Positions 46,947 to 56,920 of a DNA stretch of 64,000 bases are shown piece after piece. Made by a program: the position numbers and the translations under genes. Each line of letters starts with the position of its first letter. The stretch's first letter is position 1. The notes under the pieces are model-generated. The model worked only from the letters and a program-made list of their open reading frames with translations, ran no database searches and was not told where the DNA came from. Source of the DNA: Lucinisca nassula (taxonomy: Eukaryota > Mollusca > Bivalvia > Lucinida > Lucinidae); assembly GCA_963580285.1 (NCBI GenBank), contig CAUZLF010000752.1:62001-126000 (forward strand), written 5' to 3'.

Positions 46947-47251
46947 CAAGCCGCCGCCCATAGGGGCTTGAAGAAATATATGGGCTGCATGATGCTTCCA
47001 CGCAGAGCTGAATCCGGCCCGCACACTTGTACTGGTAAACCGCTTGGAGGATCTAAGCCTTCCAGGAACCGCGATGCGAGGCGGACCGTCCATGCTAATA
47101 AACCATATTGGTTTCATTGGGCGACAGGGCTTGAGATGTCATTTCATCTCAATGTCGGGTAAAAGTCCCACAAAATTGGAAGCAACGTCTCCAAAATGAC
47201 CTTTACAGTGTTGACTGGGACGTTAAACCTCAAATCAAACAAACAAACAAA
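46947..47251 (+). mobile_element. SINE-like element, family A, fullest copy
   Basis: It starts 'caagccgccgcccatagggg' and ends with GACGTTAAACCTCAAATC and a CAAACAAACAAACAAA tail. ACATTAGGCGTT is on both sides (46935-46946 and 47252-47263). However, the satellite naturally carries this word twice in a row, so it is not clean proof of a target-site duplication. This is the reference copy for the fragments at 1, 470, 811, 5940 and 48103. Confidence 0.7.
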
Positions 47252-47320
47252 ACATTAGGCGTTGCAGTCAACGCCAAATGTATCAACGCCTTATCTAATA
47301 AAGTAACTTTCGTCTAGGAC
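47252..47320 (+). repeat. Hairpin-satellite remnant between SINEs
   Basis: It carries the loop and right hairpin arm (CAGT at 47265-47268) and the 'aactttcgtctaggaca' word, with the 'ttatctaataaag' variant. It is cut on both sides by SINE insertions. Confidence 0.8.
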
Positions 47321-47942
47321 AGGTTTGTTTGTTTGTATTGGAGTTTAACTATTTTAGGTCATTTTTGAGCCGGTCAATTTACCTATCAACATATACGTAA
47401 GAGGTTAACCAGTACAGTGTACATTCTTTCGACAGAAACTGACAACTGCCCGTCTTGTGTGTGTGTGTGAATTCGAGGTTAACGTCGCTTTCAACAATTT
47501 TTCAGTCATATCACGACGGTGTCTGGTTGCGACAGGGAGCTCAATGCTCACTTTTATAGTGCTGCCTCACTGAAGTATCATGTCCCAGACACATTACATG
47601 ATACCACACCCAGTCACATTATCCTGACACTGGGTCGACCAGTCCTAGCTCTACCCCGTAAATCTGAGTGCCAAGCGAGGAGCAGTTAGTACCATTTTTA
47701 ACGACTTTGGTATGTCGCGGCCCGGGGTCGAACCCGTGACCTCCCGTTCCCCGGAGCGGACACTCTACCAACTGAGCTATCGGGGCCGGTTCTGCCCGTC
47801 TTGAATCAGCGGAATGGAGAGAATGACCGTAGAAAAGATTTCATGATCAAACTCTACGAAAGAATGTTGCCGACCCTAGCAGGTATCGAACAAGCGTCCT
47901 CCTGATCACCAGTCAGACGCGCATCCGACTGAGCTACCGAGG
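47321..47942 (-). mobile_element. tRNA-headed SINE (family C), split by another SINE
   Basis: The same family as 15735-16036. The tRNA-like head is at the right (reverse complement 'ggtagctcagtcggatgcgc', then a B box variant). The tail at the left is CAAACAAACAAAC-type. The element is interrupted at 47458-47791 by a family E SINE. The outer edges show no clear target duplication. Confidence 0.85.
47458..47791 (-). mobile_element. tRNA-headed SINE (family E) nested inside a SINE, 12-bp target duplication
   Basis: On the minus strand the head reads 'cgatagctcagttggtagag' (A box) and 'cgggttcgaccccggg' (B box). The body includes 'ccgtaaatctgagtgccaag' on the plus strand. The 3' end is AGCGACGTTAACCTCG-like with a CACACACACA tail. 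CTGCCCGTCTTG flanks both ends (47446-47457 and 47792-47803). A 5'-truncated copy in plus orientation lies at 52202-52491. Confidence 0.92.
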
Positions 47943-48102
47943 AAGATGAAATCTCAAACGAAAAAATTAAATCATAAAGTATCCATATATCCTAAGGTCG
48001 AAGTTGGTGCAGGTCCTGAGGTAGAAGTTGGTGTGGGTACCCGGTGTCTGTGTGTGCAGACAATCCCAAAAATAACAACGTCTAATGTAATAAAGTAACT
48101 TT
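47943..48102 (+). repeat. Degenerate last unit of the hairpin satellite
   Basis: It resumes with 'aagatgaaatctcaaacg' and two decayed minisatellite units. It ends with 'aataacaacgtctaatgtaa' and 'taaagtaactttcg', the right arm of a hairpin with its left arm lost. Confidence 0.7.
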
Positions 48103-48275
48103 CGGCCCCGCCCATCGGGACTTGAACATAAAGATGGGCTGCATGATGCTTCCTCGCAGAGCTGAAACCGACCGCACGCGAGTACTGGTAAACCGCTTAG
48201 AGGATCTAAGCCTGCCCAGGGAAAGCGGTGCGAGTCGGACCGTTCATGCTTGTAAACCCTGTTGGTTTTATGTAA
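48103..48275 (+). repeat. SINE-like family A, 5' part only
   Basis: Colinear with the first 170 bases of 46947-47251, including 'gatgggctgcatgatgcttc' and 'gaggatctaagcctgccca'. The GACGTTAAAC end is missing. Confidence 0.65.
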
Positions 48276-48293
48276 CTCATCTGAGTTTTTCTG

Positions 48294-48574
48294 CATCACG
48301 AAAACACGCCTACATAATTTTGACTCCCTTGAACCCCACTTTTATTTCGTAAGACTGGGGTTTGCAGGGGTAAACCTATTTTGTCTTATTTCTGCTCTAC
48401 AATATAGATTGTGGGTACTAGTAAGAACCACCTCGATGAGGCGGTTCTAACGACTACCTACAATCTATATTGTAAAGCAGAAATAAGAAAAATATCACAA
48501 TTGTTCATCTTAAAATTTTCATTTTTTCGGAGATAAAGGTTACAATGTATTCGTATAGGCATGTTTTCGTAATG
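48294..48574 (+). mobile_element. Palindromic MITE (family P), full length
   Basis: The ends 'catcacgaaaacacgcctac' and 'ataggcatgttttcgtaatg' are inverted repeats. The inner palindrome spans about 48390-48490 around 'cctcgatgagg', with arms containing 'tcttatttctgctctacaat'. Confidence 0.85.
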
Positions 48575-48744
48575 GACAGGCAAGTGCTCAGGCGTCCGTC
48601 CTTAGTCCGTCGTCCGTCAGCATTGACATCTCCTCCTAACCACTGTGCCAATTTAAACCAAACTTCACCAGAATGATGCTTGGGAGGTACATACTGAAAG
48701 TAGTTCAAAAATTTGGGATCCAAGCAAAACCAGCAAACAAAACT

Positions 48745-49080
48745 TTTAAAACTCTTCTTGTCTGAAACCAGAAAGCCCGGGTCTTTGATATTTGGTATGA
48801 AGCTTCATCAAGAGGACCTTGGTATGAAGCTTCATCTAGAGGATCTATACCAATATTGTTCAAATTATAGCCCCCGGGCCAAAATGGCCCCGCCCCGGGG
48901 CCCACTGGTTTTACATAGGCTTATATAGGGAAAACCTGAAAAAAAAAACGTCTTGTCTGAAGCCAGAAATCCAAGGTCTTTGAAATTGGGTATGAAGCTT
49001 CATCTAGAGGACCTCTACGAAGATTGTTCTAAAAATAGCTCTGAGGCCTAAAAGGGCCCGACCCGCGGCCCCGCTTAATC
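48745..49080 (+). repeat. Dispersed repeat with 'tatgaagcttcatctagagg' units
   Basis: The block 'cttcttgtctgaaaccaga', 'ggtctttgatatttgg', 'tatgaagcttcatc', 'gaggacct' and a GC-rich 'ggccccg' stretch occurs twice here. It occurs again in both orientations at 53456-53890. Identity of the element is unknown to me. Confidence 0.55.
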
Positions 49081-49082
49081 TG

Positions 49083-49223
49083 GGATCATTGAGTTCATTT
49101 AGAATCATTTTGAAAATAGGGTTCTGCATAATCCGGTGTTAGAGGGCGTGGTCGGTTTTGTGCATTTCAGTACTGGTCATAAATGAATAAGCTCAATAAC
49201 CGAGTCTGCTATTTTCCTTTATT
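49083..49223 (+). repeat. Left copy of a ~140-bp direct repeat (interrupted target of the HINE-like element)
   Basis: The run from 'gggatcattgagttcattta' to 'ctattttcctttatt' repeats at 53281-53420 with few differences. Here it is broken by the element at 49224. The continuation 'ggtgtat..tttgcttcc' reappears only after the element, at 53144. Confidence 0.8.
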
Positions 49224-49445
49224 AGCTCACCTGAGCACAAGGTGCTCATTGTGAGCTATTGTGATCGACCTGTGTCCGGCGTTCGTCGTCCTTTGTGTGT
49301 CGTGCATCGTCAACAATTTCTTCAAATGACCTCTCCTTAACCGGTGAAAGGATTTTGAAATAAGTTCACACGAATGTACCTTGAGTGACCCTTTACCAAA
49401 ATTGCTAAAATTGTTCACCCCGTTAAACAAAATGGCCATCAGATC

Positions 49446-49577
49446 TGAGTGAGTGAGTGAGTGAGTGGGTGAGTGAGTGAGTGAGTATTTGAGTTTTACG
49501 TCTCACCAACAGCTAAGGTCATACGGAGACGGGATCTCGGTTTAAAGACTCATCCGAAAGTCTGAGGAAGCCCGGTC
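49446..49577 (-). mobile_element. SINE family B, 5'-truncated, inside the HINE-like element
   Basis: The reverse complement matches 7735-7884 from 'gggcttcctcagactttcgg' onward and continues to a 'gagacgtaaaactcaa' 3' end with a long (ACTC)n tail, seen here as GAGTGAGT at 49450-49486. Near-identical 'ccatcag' and 'ccaccag' flank it and may be the target duplication. Confidence 0.7.
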
Positions 49578-50130
49578 CACCAGAGCTAAAAATAGAAAAA
49601 AAACTTTAAACGACATCTCCTCCTAGCCCACTTGCTCGATTTCAAAATAATTCACAGAAATGGTCCTTGGGTGACCCTCTACCATAATTGCTAAAATGGT
49701 TCAGCTCTGCTGAACAAAATGGCCACCAGCGCTAAAAATAGAAAAAAAATGACAACGAAATCTCGTCCTAGCCCACTGGCCCAATTTCAAAATATTTTCA
49801 CAGAAATGTTCCTTGGGTGACCCTCTGCCAAAACTGCTAAATGGTTCCGGTCTGCTGAACAAGCCGCAAGAGCTAAAAAAAAAAAAAACACTTTTAAATG
49901 ACATCTCCTCCTAGCCAACTTGCCCGAATTCAAAATTATTTCATAGAAATGTTCCATTGGTGACCCTCTACCATCCTTACTAAAATTGTTCCTCTCCGCT
50001 GAACAAAATGGCTGCCAGAGCTAAAAATAGCCATCGGAAGAGATGGCAAATCCCCCGACCAAAAGCCAATATGGCCTTCAGAAGATTGTTCACCAATAGA
50101 AAGTGCACCAGAATTAAACCACATATCACA

Positions 50131-51705
50131 AAAGTATTGCAGTTATGGCCATCGCAAGATTATACTGTCAGGGGAGATAACTAAAAAACCAGGGCACTCA
50201 GAAATGTGGTTCTTGCGCATGACATGCCTGCTTAAGCTCATGTATTTCTGCACAAAGTACTATCAATATGTCTCAAAAGGTATTGGAGATATGGTGATCA
50301 CAAGCTGGTCATACTGTTATATTGGAAGGGTAGATAACTCAAATACCACAGCAACAACAGTTGTGGTTCTTGCACATGACATCCCTTCTGTACCTTGTAT
50401 ACAATTGTGCCAAGTTCCTTCAATATATCTCAAAGGGAGTTGGAGTTATGGCCATCACAAGGTTATATTGCCAGGGGAGATAACTAAAAAACCAGAGCAC
50501 CCAGAGTTGTAATTCTTGAGCGTGACACACCTGCTTAACCTCATGTACATCTGCATCAAGTATCACCAATATGTCTCAAAGGGTATTGGAGGTACGGTGG
50601 TCACAAGGTTGTCATACTGTTATATTGGAAGGGGAGATAACTCAAATATCATAGCACCCAGAGTTGTGGTTCTTAGGCATGAAGCGCCGTCTCAACGTTG
50701 TATACAATTGTGCCAAGTACCATCAGTATATCTCAAAGGGTATTGGAGTTATGGCCATCACAAGGTTATATTGTCAGGGGAGATAATTAAAAAACCAGGG
50801 CACCCAGAGTTGTGGTTCTTGCACGTGACACACCTGCTAAACCTCATGTACAACTGTACCAAGTATCATCAATATATCTCAAAGAGTGTTGGAGATGTGG
50901 CCATCACAAGGTAGTGAGTCTATATTATTGGAAGGGGAGATAACTAAAAAAACACGGCACCCAGAGTTGTGGTTCTTGTGCATGACACACTGTCTCGGCT
51001 TTGTGAACAACTGTGCCAGGTATCATCAATATATCTTAAAGTCTATTGGAATTATGGCCATCACAAGGTTGTCACTCTATTTTATTGGAAGGGGAGATAA
51101 CTCCAAAACCATGGCAACCAGAGTTGTGGTTCTTGTGCATGACACACAGTCTCAGCCTTGTGAACAACTGTACCAGGTACCATCAATATATCTCAAAGGG
51201 TATTGGAGTTATGGCCATCACAAAGTAGTCATTCTATTTTATTAAAAGGGGAGATAACTAAAAACGTATGGCATCCAGAGTTCTGGTTCTTGCGCATGAC
51301 ACGCCGCCTCAGCCTTGTGAACAATTGTGTCAAGAACCATCAATGAATCTCAAAGGGTATAGGAGTTATGGCCATCACAAGGTTGTCACTCTATTTTATT
51401 GGAAGGGGAGATAACTCCAAAACCATGGCAACCAGAGTTGTGGTTCTTGTGCATGACACGCCGTCTCAGCCTTGTGAACAACTGTGCCAGGTACCATCAA
51501 TATATCTCAAAGGGTATTGGAGTTATGGCCATCACAAAGCAGTCATTCTATTTTATTAAAAGGGGAGATAACTAAAAAAGTATGGCATCCAGAGTTCTGG
51601 TTCTTGCGCATGACACGCCGTCTCGGCCTTGTGAACAATTGTGCCAAGAACCATCAATGAATCTCAAAGGGTATAGGAGTTATGGCCATCACAAGGTTGC
51701 GTCTA
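50131..51705 (+). repeat. 157-bp tandem repeat, about 10 copies
   Basis: The word 'ggggagataact' (or a close variant) occurs at 50171, 50328, 50474, 50631, 50777, 50934, 51091, 51248, 51405 and 51562. The spacing is 157 or 146 bp. Other conserved words are 'gagttatggccatcacaagg', 'gttgtggttcttgtgcatga' and 'catcaatatatctcaaaggg'. Open frames over it are periodic artefacts. It ends in a (GGAC)n run at 51708-51732. Confidence 0.9.
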
Positions 51706-51960
51706 CGGACGGACGGACGGACGGACGGACGTTCTAACAAATCCGGTTTATGGGCTTTTCCCATTATAAACTCCCATAGAGAAATTAAGCTCCTAAGCCG
51801 AAAAATAGCCCCTAAGCAGTAAGGTTTATGAGTTTATAGTGTTAACTTAACGGAATAAACCCATAAGGTTGGACAAAATATAACCCCTAACACTTATATG
51901 TTGGCCCGGACAGACGGACGGACGGACGCCAGGCTGATCGCTATATCCCCCGAACCTATT
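51706..51960 (+). repeat. (GGAC)n tracts bracketing ~180 bp, then a 'cccccga' hairpin
   Basis: GGAC/GACG runs at 51708-51732 and 51908-51929 enclose an AT-rich segment with 'ataaactcccat' and 'ataaacccataagg' words, possibly an insertion that duplicated the microsatellite. After it 'atcccccgaa' and 'cggtcgggggat' form a short stem at about 51944-51972. Confidence 0.5.
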
Positions 51961-52201
51961 CGGTCGGGGGATAAAAATAGAAAAAAAACCTTTAAACGAC
52001 ATCTCCTTCGATTTCAAAGTAATTTCACAGAAATGTTCCTCAGGTGACCCTATTAATAAATATTACTAAAATGGTTCCGCTCAGCTGATACAGACGAAAC
52101 TTTAAAACGACATTTCCTCCTAGCCTACTTGCCCAAATTTGAAATAATTTCACAGAAATGATTCTTGGGTGACCCTATACCAAATTGCTAAAATGGTTCA
52201 G

Positions 52202-52491
52202 GGGAACGGGAGGTCTCGGGTTCGATCCCGGGCCGCGACATACCAAAGTCGTTAAAAATGGTACTAGCTGCTCCTCGCTTGGTACTCAGATTTACGGGGT
52301 AGAGCTAGGACTGGTCGATCCAGTGTCAGGATAATGTGACTGGGTGTGGTATCATGTAATGTGTCTGGGACATGATACTTCAGTTAGGCAGCACTATAAA
52401 CGTGAGCATTGAGCTCCCTGTCGCAACCAGACACCGTCGTGATATGACTGAAAAATTGTTGAAAGCGACGTTAAACCCGAATTCACACACA
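52202..52491 (+). mobile_element. SINE family E, 5'-truncated, 14-bp target duplication
   Basis: It begins inside the tRNA-like head at 'gggaacgggaggtctcggg' (B box retained, A box lost). It runs through the body to 'gcgacgttaaacccgaattc' and a CACACACA tail. CTAAAATGGTTCAG flanks both sides (52188-52201 and 52492-52505). It is the plus-strand relative of 47458-47791. Confidence 0.92.
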
Positions 52492-53143
52492 CTAAAATGG
52501 TTCAGCTTCGATGAACAAAATGGCCACCAGAGCTAAAAATAGAAAAATGTTTAAATGACAACTGGCAAGATTTCAACATGTTCCTTGGGTGACCCTCTGC
52601 CAAAATTGCTAAAATCGATTCGCTCCACTGAACAAAATTACCGCCAGAGCTTAAAATAGGAAAAAAAAAATAATTTCAAACATCTCCTCTGAGGCAAATG
52701 GTCTAAATTAAAAAACAACTTCACAGAAATGTTTCTCTTGTGACCATTTACCACACTTGCTAAAATCGTTCTGCTCTGGCCATCAGAGCTAAAAAAATAG
52801 AAGAACCTTTCATGGACTTCTCCTCCTAGGCAAATGGCCCAATTGCAAAATAATTTCACGGAAACGTTCCTCGTATGACCTTTCAGTTGTTCTGCCAGAG
52901 CTGAAAATACCAAAATCTTTAAAGAACATCTAAGCCAAAGGCTCCTTGTAATATAGTTTCATAGAATGTTTCCTCTAATGTTGCTAAAAGGATTCCACTG
53001 CAATGAAAAAGATGGTCTAAAAAAAACAGTGAAAAAAAGCTTTGGTCCACACGTCCTTTAACTAGTGACTTCACTATTTCCATAAGCTATGAAACGTCTT
53101 GGACTCAGGTGAACGATCCAGGGCTACCATGGCCCTCTTGTTT

Positions 53144-53280
53144 GGTGTATGTTTTGCTTCCAAATGATCCAACTATTCAGAACTTATTTATCTTCACTGC
53201 AGCTAGTGTTGTGCCGTGTGGCGGCCAGAAAAAATCTCCTCGTACACCATCATAGTGCAGATTATATTTTCTGGTCCTTT
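53144..53280. other. Right flank of the HINE-like element
   Basis: It starts with 'ggtgtatgttttgcttcca', the continuation of the interrupted target, then about 100 bases with no recognised feature before the second target copy. Confidence 0.5.
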
Positions 53281-53455
53281 GGGATCATTGAGTTCATTTA
53301 GAATCATTTTGAAAATAGTGTTCTGCTTAAGCCGGTGCTAGAGGGCATGGTCGGTGTTGCACATTTAAGTACTGGTCATGAACAGACTCAATAAAACCGA
53401 GTCTGCTATTTTCGTTTATTGGTGTATTCTTTGCTTCCAAAGGATCCAGTTATTA
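53281..53455 (+). repeat. Right, uninterrupted copy of the target repeat (empty site)
   Basis: Same sequence as 49083-49223 continued directly by 'ggtgtattctttgcttcca', so it shows the target without the element. The empty junction lies at 53420/53421. Confidence 0.8.
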
Positions 53456-53895
53456 TAGGGAAAACCTTTCAAAATCTTCTTGTCTTAAACCAGAAGGCCA
53501 AGGTCTTTGATATTTGTTTTGAAGCTTCATCAAGAGACATCTACCAAGATTGTTCAAATTTTTGCGGCAGGACTCTATAATTCGAACAATCTTGGTAGAG
53601 CCACTGGATGCAGCTTTGTACCAAATATCGAAGACCTGGGCCTTGTGGTTTCAGACAAGGAGATTTTTAAAGGCTTTCTTAATATAAGCCTATGTAAAAC
53701 CAGTGGGCTCCGGGCGGAGACATTTTGGCCCCAGGGCTATTATTTGAACAATCTTGGTATAGAGGCCCTTTAGATGAAGCTGCATATCAAATATCAAAGG
53801 CCTGGACCTTCTGGTTTCGGACAAGAATATTTTAAAGGTTGTCCCTATACAAGCCTATGAAAAACCAGTGGGCCCCGGGGCAGGCCAAAAATGAT
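53456..53895. repeat. Inverted pair of the 'gaagcttcatc' dispersed repeat
   Basis: A plus-oriented copy (about 53475-53560) is followed by minus-oriented copies (about 53572-53680 and 53740-53880). The matching words are 'accaagattgttcaaat' and 'gaacaatcttggta', and 'aaccagtgggc' recurs. The 88-codon ORF across it is incidental. Confidence 0.55.
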
Positions 53896-56577
53896 GTTTT
53901 TCTCAATATCTCAGCTAATAAATGGGATAGGAAGGCGCGGTAAACGGCAGTCTTCATCATTTTTTATAGCGACTAAGTATAGAGAGAAAAAATCCTAAAT
54001 TCGAAGACAAAATTTTTTCTCTATCAAAACAGCAGAAGAAAAAAATGATGTTTTTCTCAATATCTCAGCTAATAGATGCGATAGGAAGGTGCGGTAAACG
54101 GCGTTCTTCATCATTTTTATAGCGACTAAGTATAGAGAGAAAAAATCCGAAATTCGGAGACAAACTTTTTTCTCTATCTTCCCAGCAGAAGAAAAAAATA
54201 ATGGTTTTCTCAATATCTCTGCTAATAAATGCGAGAAGAAGGCGCGGTAAACGGCGTTCTTCATCATTTTTATAGCGACTAAGTATAGAGAGAAAAAATC
54301 CGAAATTCGGAGACAAAAATTTTTCTCGGTCTTCCCAGCAGAAGACAAAAATGATGTTTTTCTCAATATCTCAGCTAATAAATGCGATAGGAAGGCGCGG
54401 TAAACGGCGTTCTTCATCATTTTTATAGCGACTAAGTATAGAGAGAAAAAATCCGAAATTCGGAGACAAAAATTTTTATCTATCTTCCCAGCAGAAGAAA
54501 AAAAATGATGCTTTTCTCAATATCTCAGCTTATAGATGTGATAGGAAGGTGCGGTAAACGGCGTTCTTCATCATTTTTATAGCGACTAAGTATAGAGAGA
54601 AAAAATCCGAAATTCGGAGACAAAAATTTTTCTCGGTCTTCCCAGCAGAAGAAAAAAATGATGTTTTTCTCAATATCTCAGCTAATAAATGCGATAGGAA
54701 GGCGCGGTAAACGGCGTTCTTCATCATTTTCATAGCGACTAAGTATAGAGAGAAAAAATCCGAAATTCGGAGACAAAAATTTTTCTCTATCTTCCCAGCA
54801 GAATACAAAAATGATGTTTTTCTCAATATCTCAGCTAATAAATGCGATAGGAAGGCGCGGTAAACGGCGTTCTTCATCATTTTTATAGCGACTAAGTATA
54901 GAGAGAAAAAATCCGAAATTCGGAGACAAAAATTTTTCTCTATCTTCCCAGCAGAATACAAAAATGATGTTTTTCTCAATATCTCAGCTAATAAATGCGA
55001 TAGGAAGGCGCGGTAAACGGCGTTTTTCATCATTTTTATAGCGACTAAGTATAGAGAGAAAACATCCGAAATTCGGAGACCAAAATTTTTCTCGGTCTTC
55101 CCAGCAGAAGAAAAAAAAATGATTTTTTTCTCAATATCTCAGCTAATAAATGCGATAGGAAGGCGCGGTAAAGGGCGTTCTTCATCATTTTTATAGCGAC
55201 TAAGTATAGAGAGAAAAAATCCGAAATTCGGAGACAAAAATTTTTCTCTATCTTCCCAGCAGAATACAAAAATGATGTTTTTCTCAATATCTCAGCTAAT
55301 AAATGCGATAGGAAGGCGCGGTAAACGGCGTTCTTCATCATTTTTATAGCGACTAAGTATAGAGAGAAAAAATCCGAAATTCGGAGACAAAAATTTTTCT
55401 CCATCTTCCCAGCAGAATACAAAAATGATGTTTTTCTCAATATCTCAGCTAATAAATGCGATAGGAAGGCGCGGTAAACGGCGTTCTTCATCAATTTTAT
55501 AGCGACTAAGTATAGAGAGAAAAAATCCGAAATTGTGAGACAAAAATTTTTCTCGGTCTTCCCAGCAGAATACAAAAATGATGTTTATCTCAATATCTCA
55601 GCTAATAAATGCGATAGGAAGGTGCGGTAAACGGCGTTCTTCATCATTTTTATAGCGACTAAGTATAGAGAGAAAAAATCCGAAATTGTGAGACAAAAAT
55701 TTTTCTCGGTCTTCCCAGCAGAATACAAAAATGATGTTTTTCTCAATATCTCAGCTAATAAATGCGATAGGAAGGCGCGGTAAACGGCGTTCTTCATCAA
55801 TTTTATAGCGACTAAGTATAGAGAGAAAAAATCCGAAATTGTGAGACAAAAATTTTTCTCGGTCTTCCCAGCAGAATACAAAAATGATGTTTTTCTCAAT
55901 ATCTCAGCTAATAAATGCGATAGGAAGGCGCGGTAAACGGCGTTCTTCATCATTTTTATAGCGACTAAGAATAGAGAGAAAAAATCCGAAATTGTGGGAC
56001 AAAAATTTTTTCTCGGTCTTCCCAGCAGAAGAAAAAAATGATGTTTTTCTCAATATCTCGGCTAATAAATGCGATAGGAAGGCGCGGTAAACGGCGTTCT
56101 TCATCATTTTTATAGCGACTAAGTATAGAGAGAAAAAATCCGAAATACCGAGACAAATATTTTTCTCGGTCTTCCCAGCAGAATACAAAAATGATGTTTT
56201 TCTCAATATCTCAGCTAATAAATGCGATAGGAAGGCGCGGTAAACGGCGTTCTTCATCATTTTTATAGCAACTAAGTATAGAGAGAAAAAATCCGAAATT
56301 CGGAGACAAAATTTTTTCTCTATCTTCCCAGCAGAATACAAAAATGATGTTTTTCTCAATATCTCAGCTAATAAATGCGATAGGAAGGCGCGGTAAACGG
56401 CGTTCTTCATCATTTTTATAGCGACTAAGTATAGAGAGAAAAAATCCGAAATTCGGAGACAAAAATTTTTCTCGGTCTTCCCAGCAGAATACAAAAATGA
56501 TGTTTTTCTCAATATCTCAGCTAATAAATGCGATAGGAAGGCGCGGTAAACGGCGTTCTTCATCATTTTTATAGCGA
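53896..56577 (-). repeat. 153-bp satellite array in inverted orientation, about 17.5 monomers
   Basis: The reverse complement gives the same monomer as 17186-44056, including the shared variants tctcac/tctcgg, gaccgag/gatagag and cgcacc. The leftmost unit is the most decayed ('aatgggatagg', 'ggcagtcttc'). The right end stops inside a monomer at 'tagcg' followed by unrelated DNA. Confidence 0.95.
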
Positions 56578-56851
56578 AGTTCGGCCAGTGAATGCGTCAG
56601 TTTTAAAAATATCAGCCTATGTATGCCGTGTCAAAAGATAAATAATGAAAAATAGCAAGAACAGCACCCACAGGACGACAGTAATCTAATCATCGCACTA
56701 TGTTTAACCCATACAGTAGAACTTCGATTGCTCGAACACCGATGGCTCGTTTACTATGGATGAGTCGAACACATTCTTGAGCCCCTAGCGAAATCCTCTA
56801 CATAAGAAAAGTGGGGGATAATTTAGGAAATTTTAGTCTTTTATCTTGCAA
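56578..56851. other. No gene recognised
   Basis: Single-copy-looking sequence after the inverted satellite. No motif seen. Confidence 0.35.
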
Positions 56852-56920
56852 ATGTATGCTGTGTGTACTCATTAGAATCGCCTCGATGAGGCGATTCTAA
56901 TGAGTACACACAGCATACAT
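56852..56920. repeat. Perfect 33-bp-arm palindrome (family P core relative)
   Basis: Arms 56852-56884 and 56888-56920 are exact reverse complements around the 3-base centre GAT. The centre 'cgcctcgatgaggcg' matches the core of the family P MITEs, but the outer arm sequence is different and no CACG termini are visible. Confidence 0.85.

Larger units (their letters stand above)
49224..53143 (+). mobile_element. Helentron/HINE-like (pearl-like) non-autonomous element with tandem-repeat core
   Basis: The 5' end is 'agctcacctgagcacaaggt' with a terminal hairpin closing at 'gtgagct' (49251-49257). The 3' end carries the inverted match 'ctcaggtgaac' (53104), then a short hairpin 'agggctaccatggccct' (53120-53136) and 'cttgttt'. 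So the inverted repeat is terminal on one side and subterminal on the other. The core has degenerate ~145-160-bp units ('cacagaaatgttccttgggt', 'gccaccagagctaaaaatag') on both flanks and a regular 157-bp array in the middle. This architecture is that of Helentron-associated interspersed elements, and bivalve 'pearl' elements also carry such cores. No Rep/helicase ORF is seen. Two SINEs have inserted into it. Confidence 0.7.

Noticed and set aside
46935..47263. ACATTAGGCGTT as proof of a target duplication for the family A element
   Set aside because: The satellite unit itself carries this word twice in succession, so the flanks would look duplicated anyway. Kept only as compatible evidence.
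47700..47790. Functional tRNA genes at the tRNA-like heads (also 15960-16036, 46840-46909, 7735-7810)
   Set aside because: Each head is joined to a SINE body with a 3' tail, and most have target duplications around the whole unit. Stems are imperfect.
50204..51559. Several ORFs of 60-132 codons with similar products
   Set aside because: They are periodic readings of the 157-bp repeat and are broken at most unit borders.
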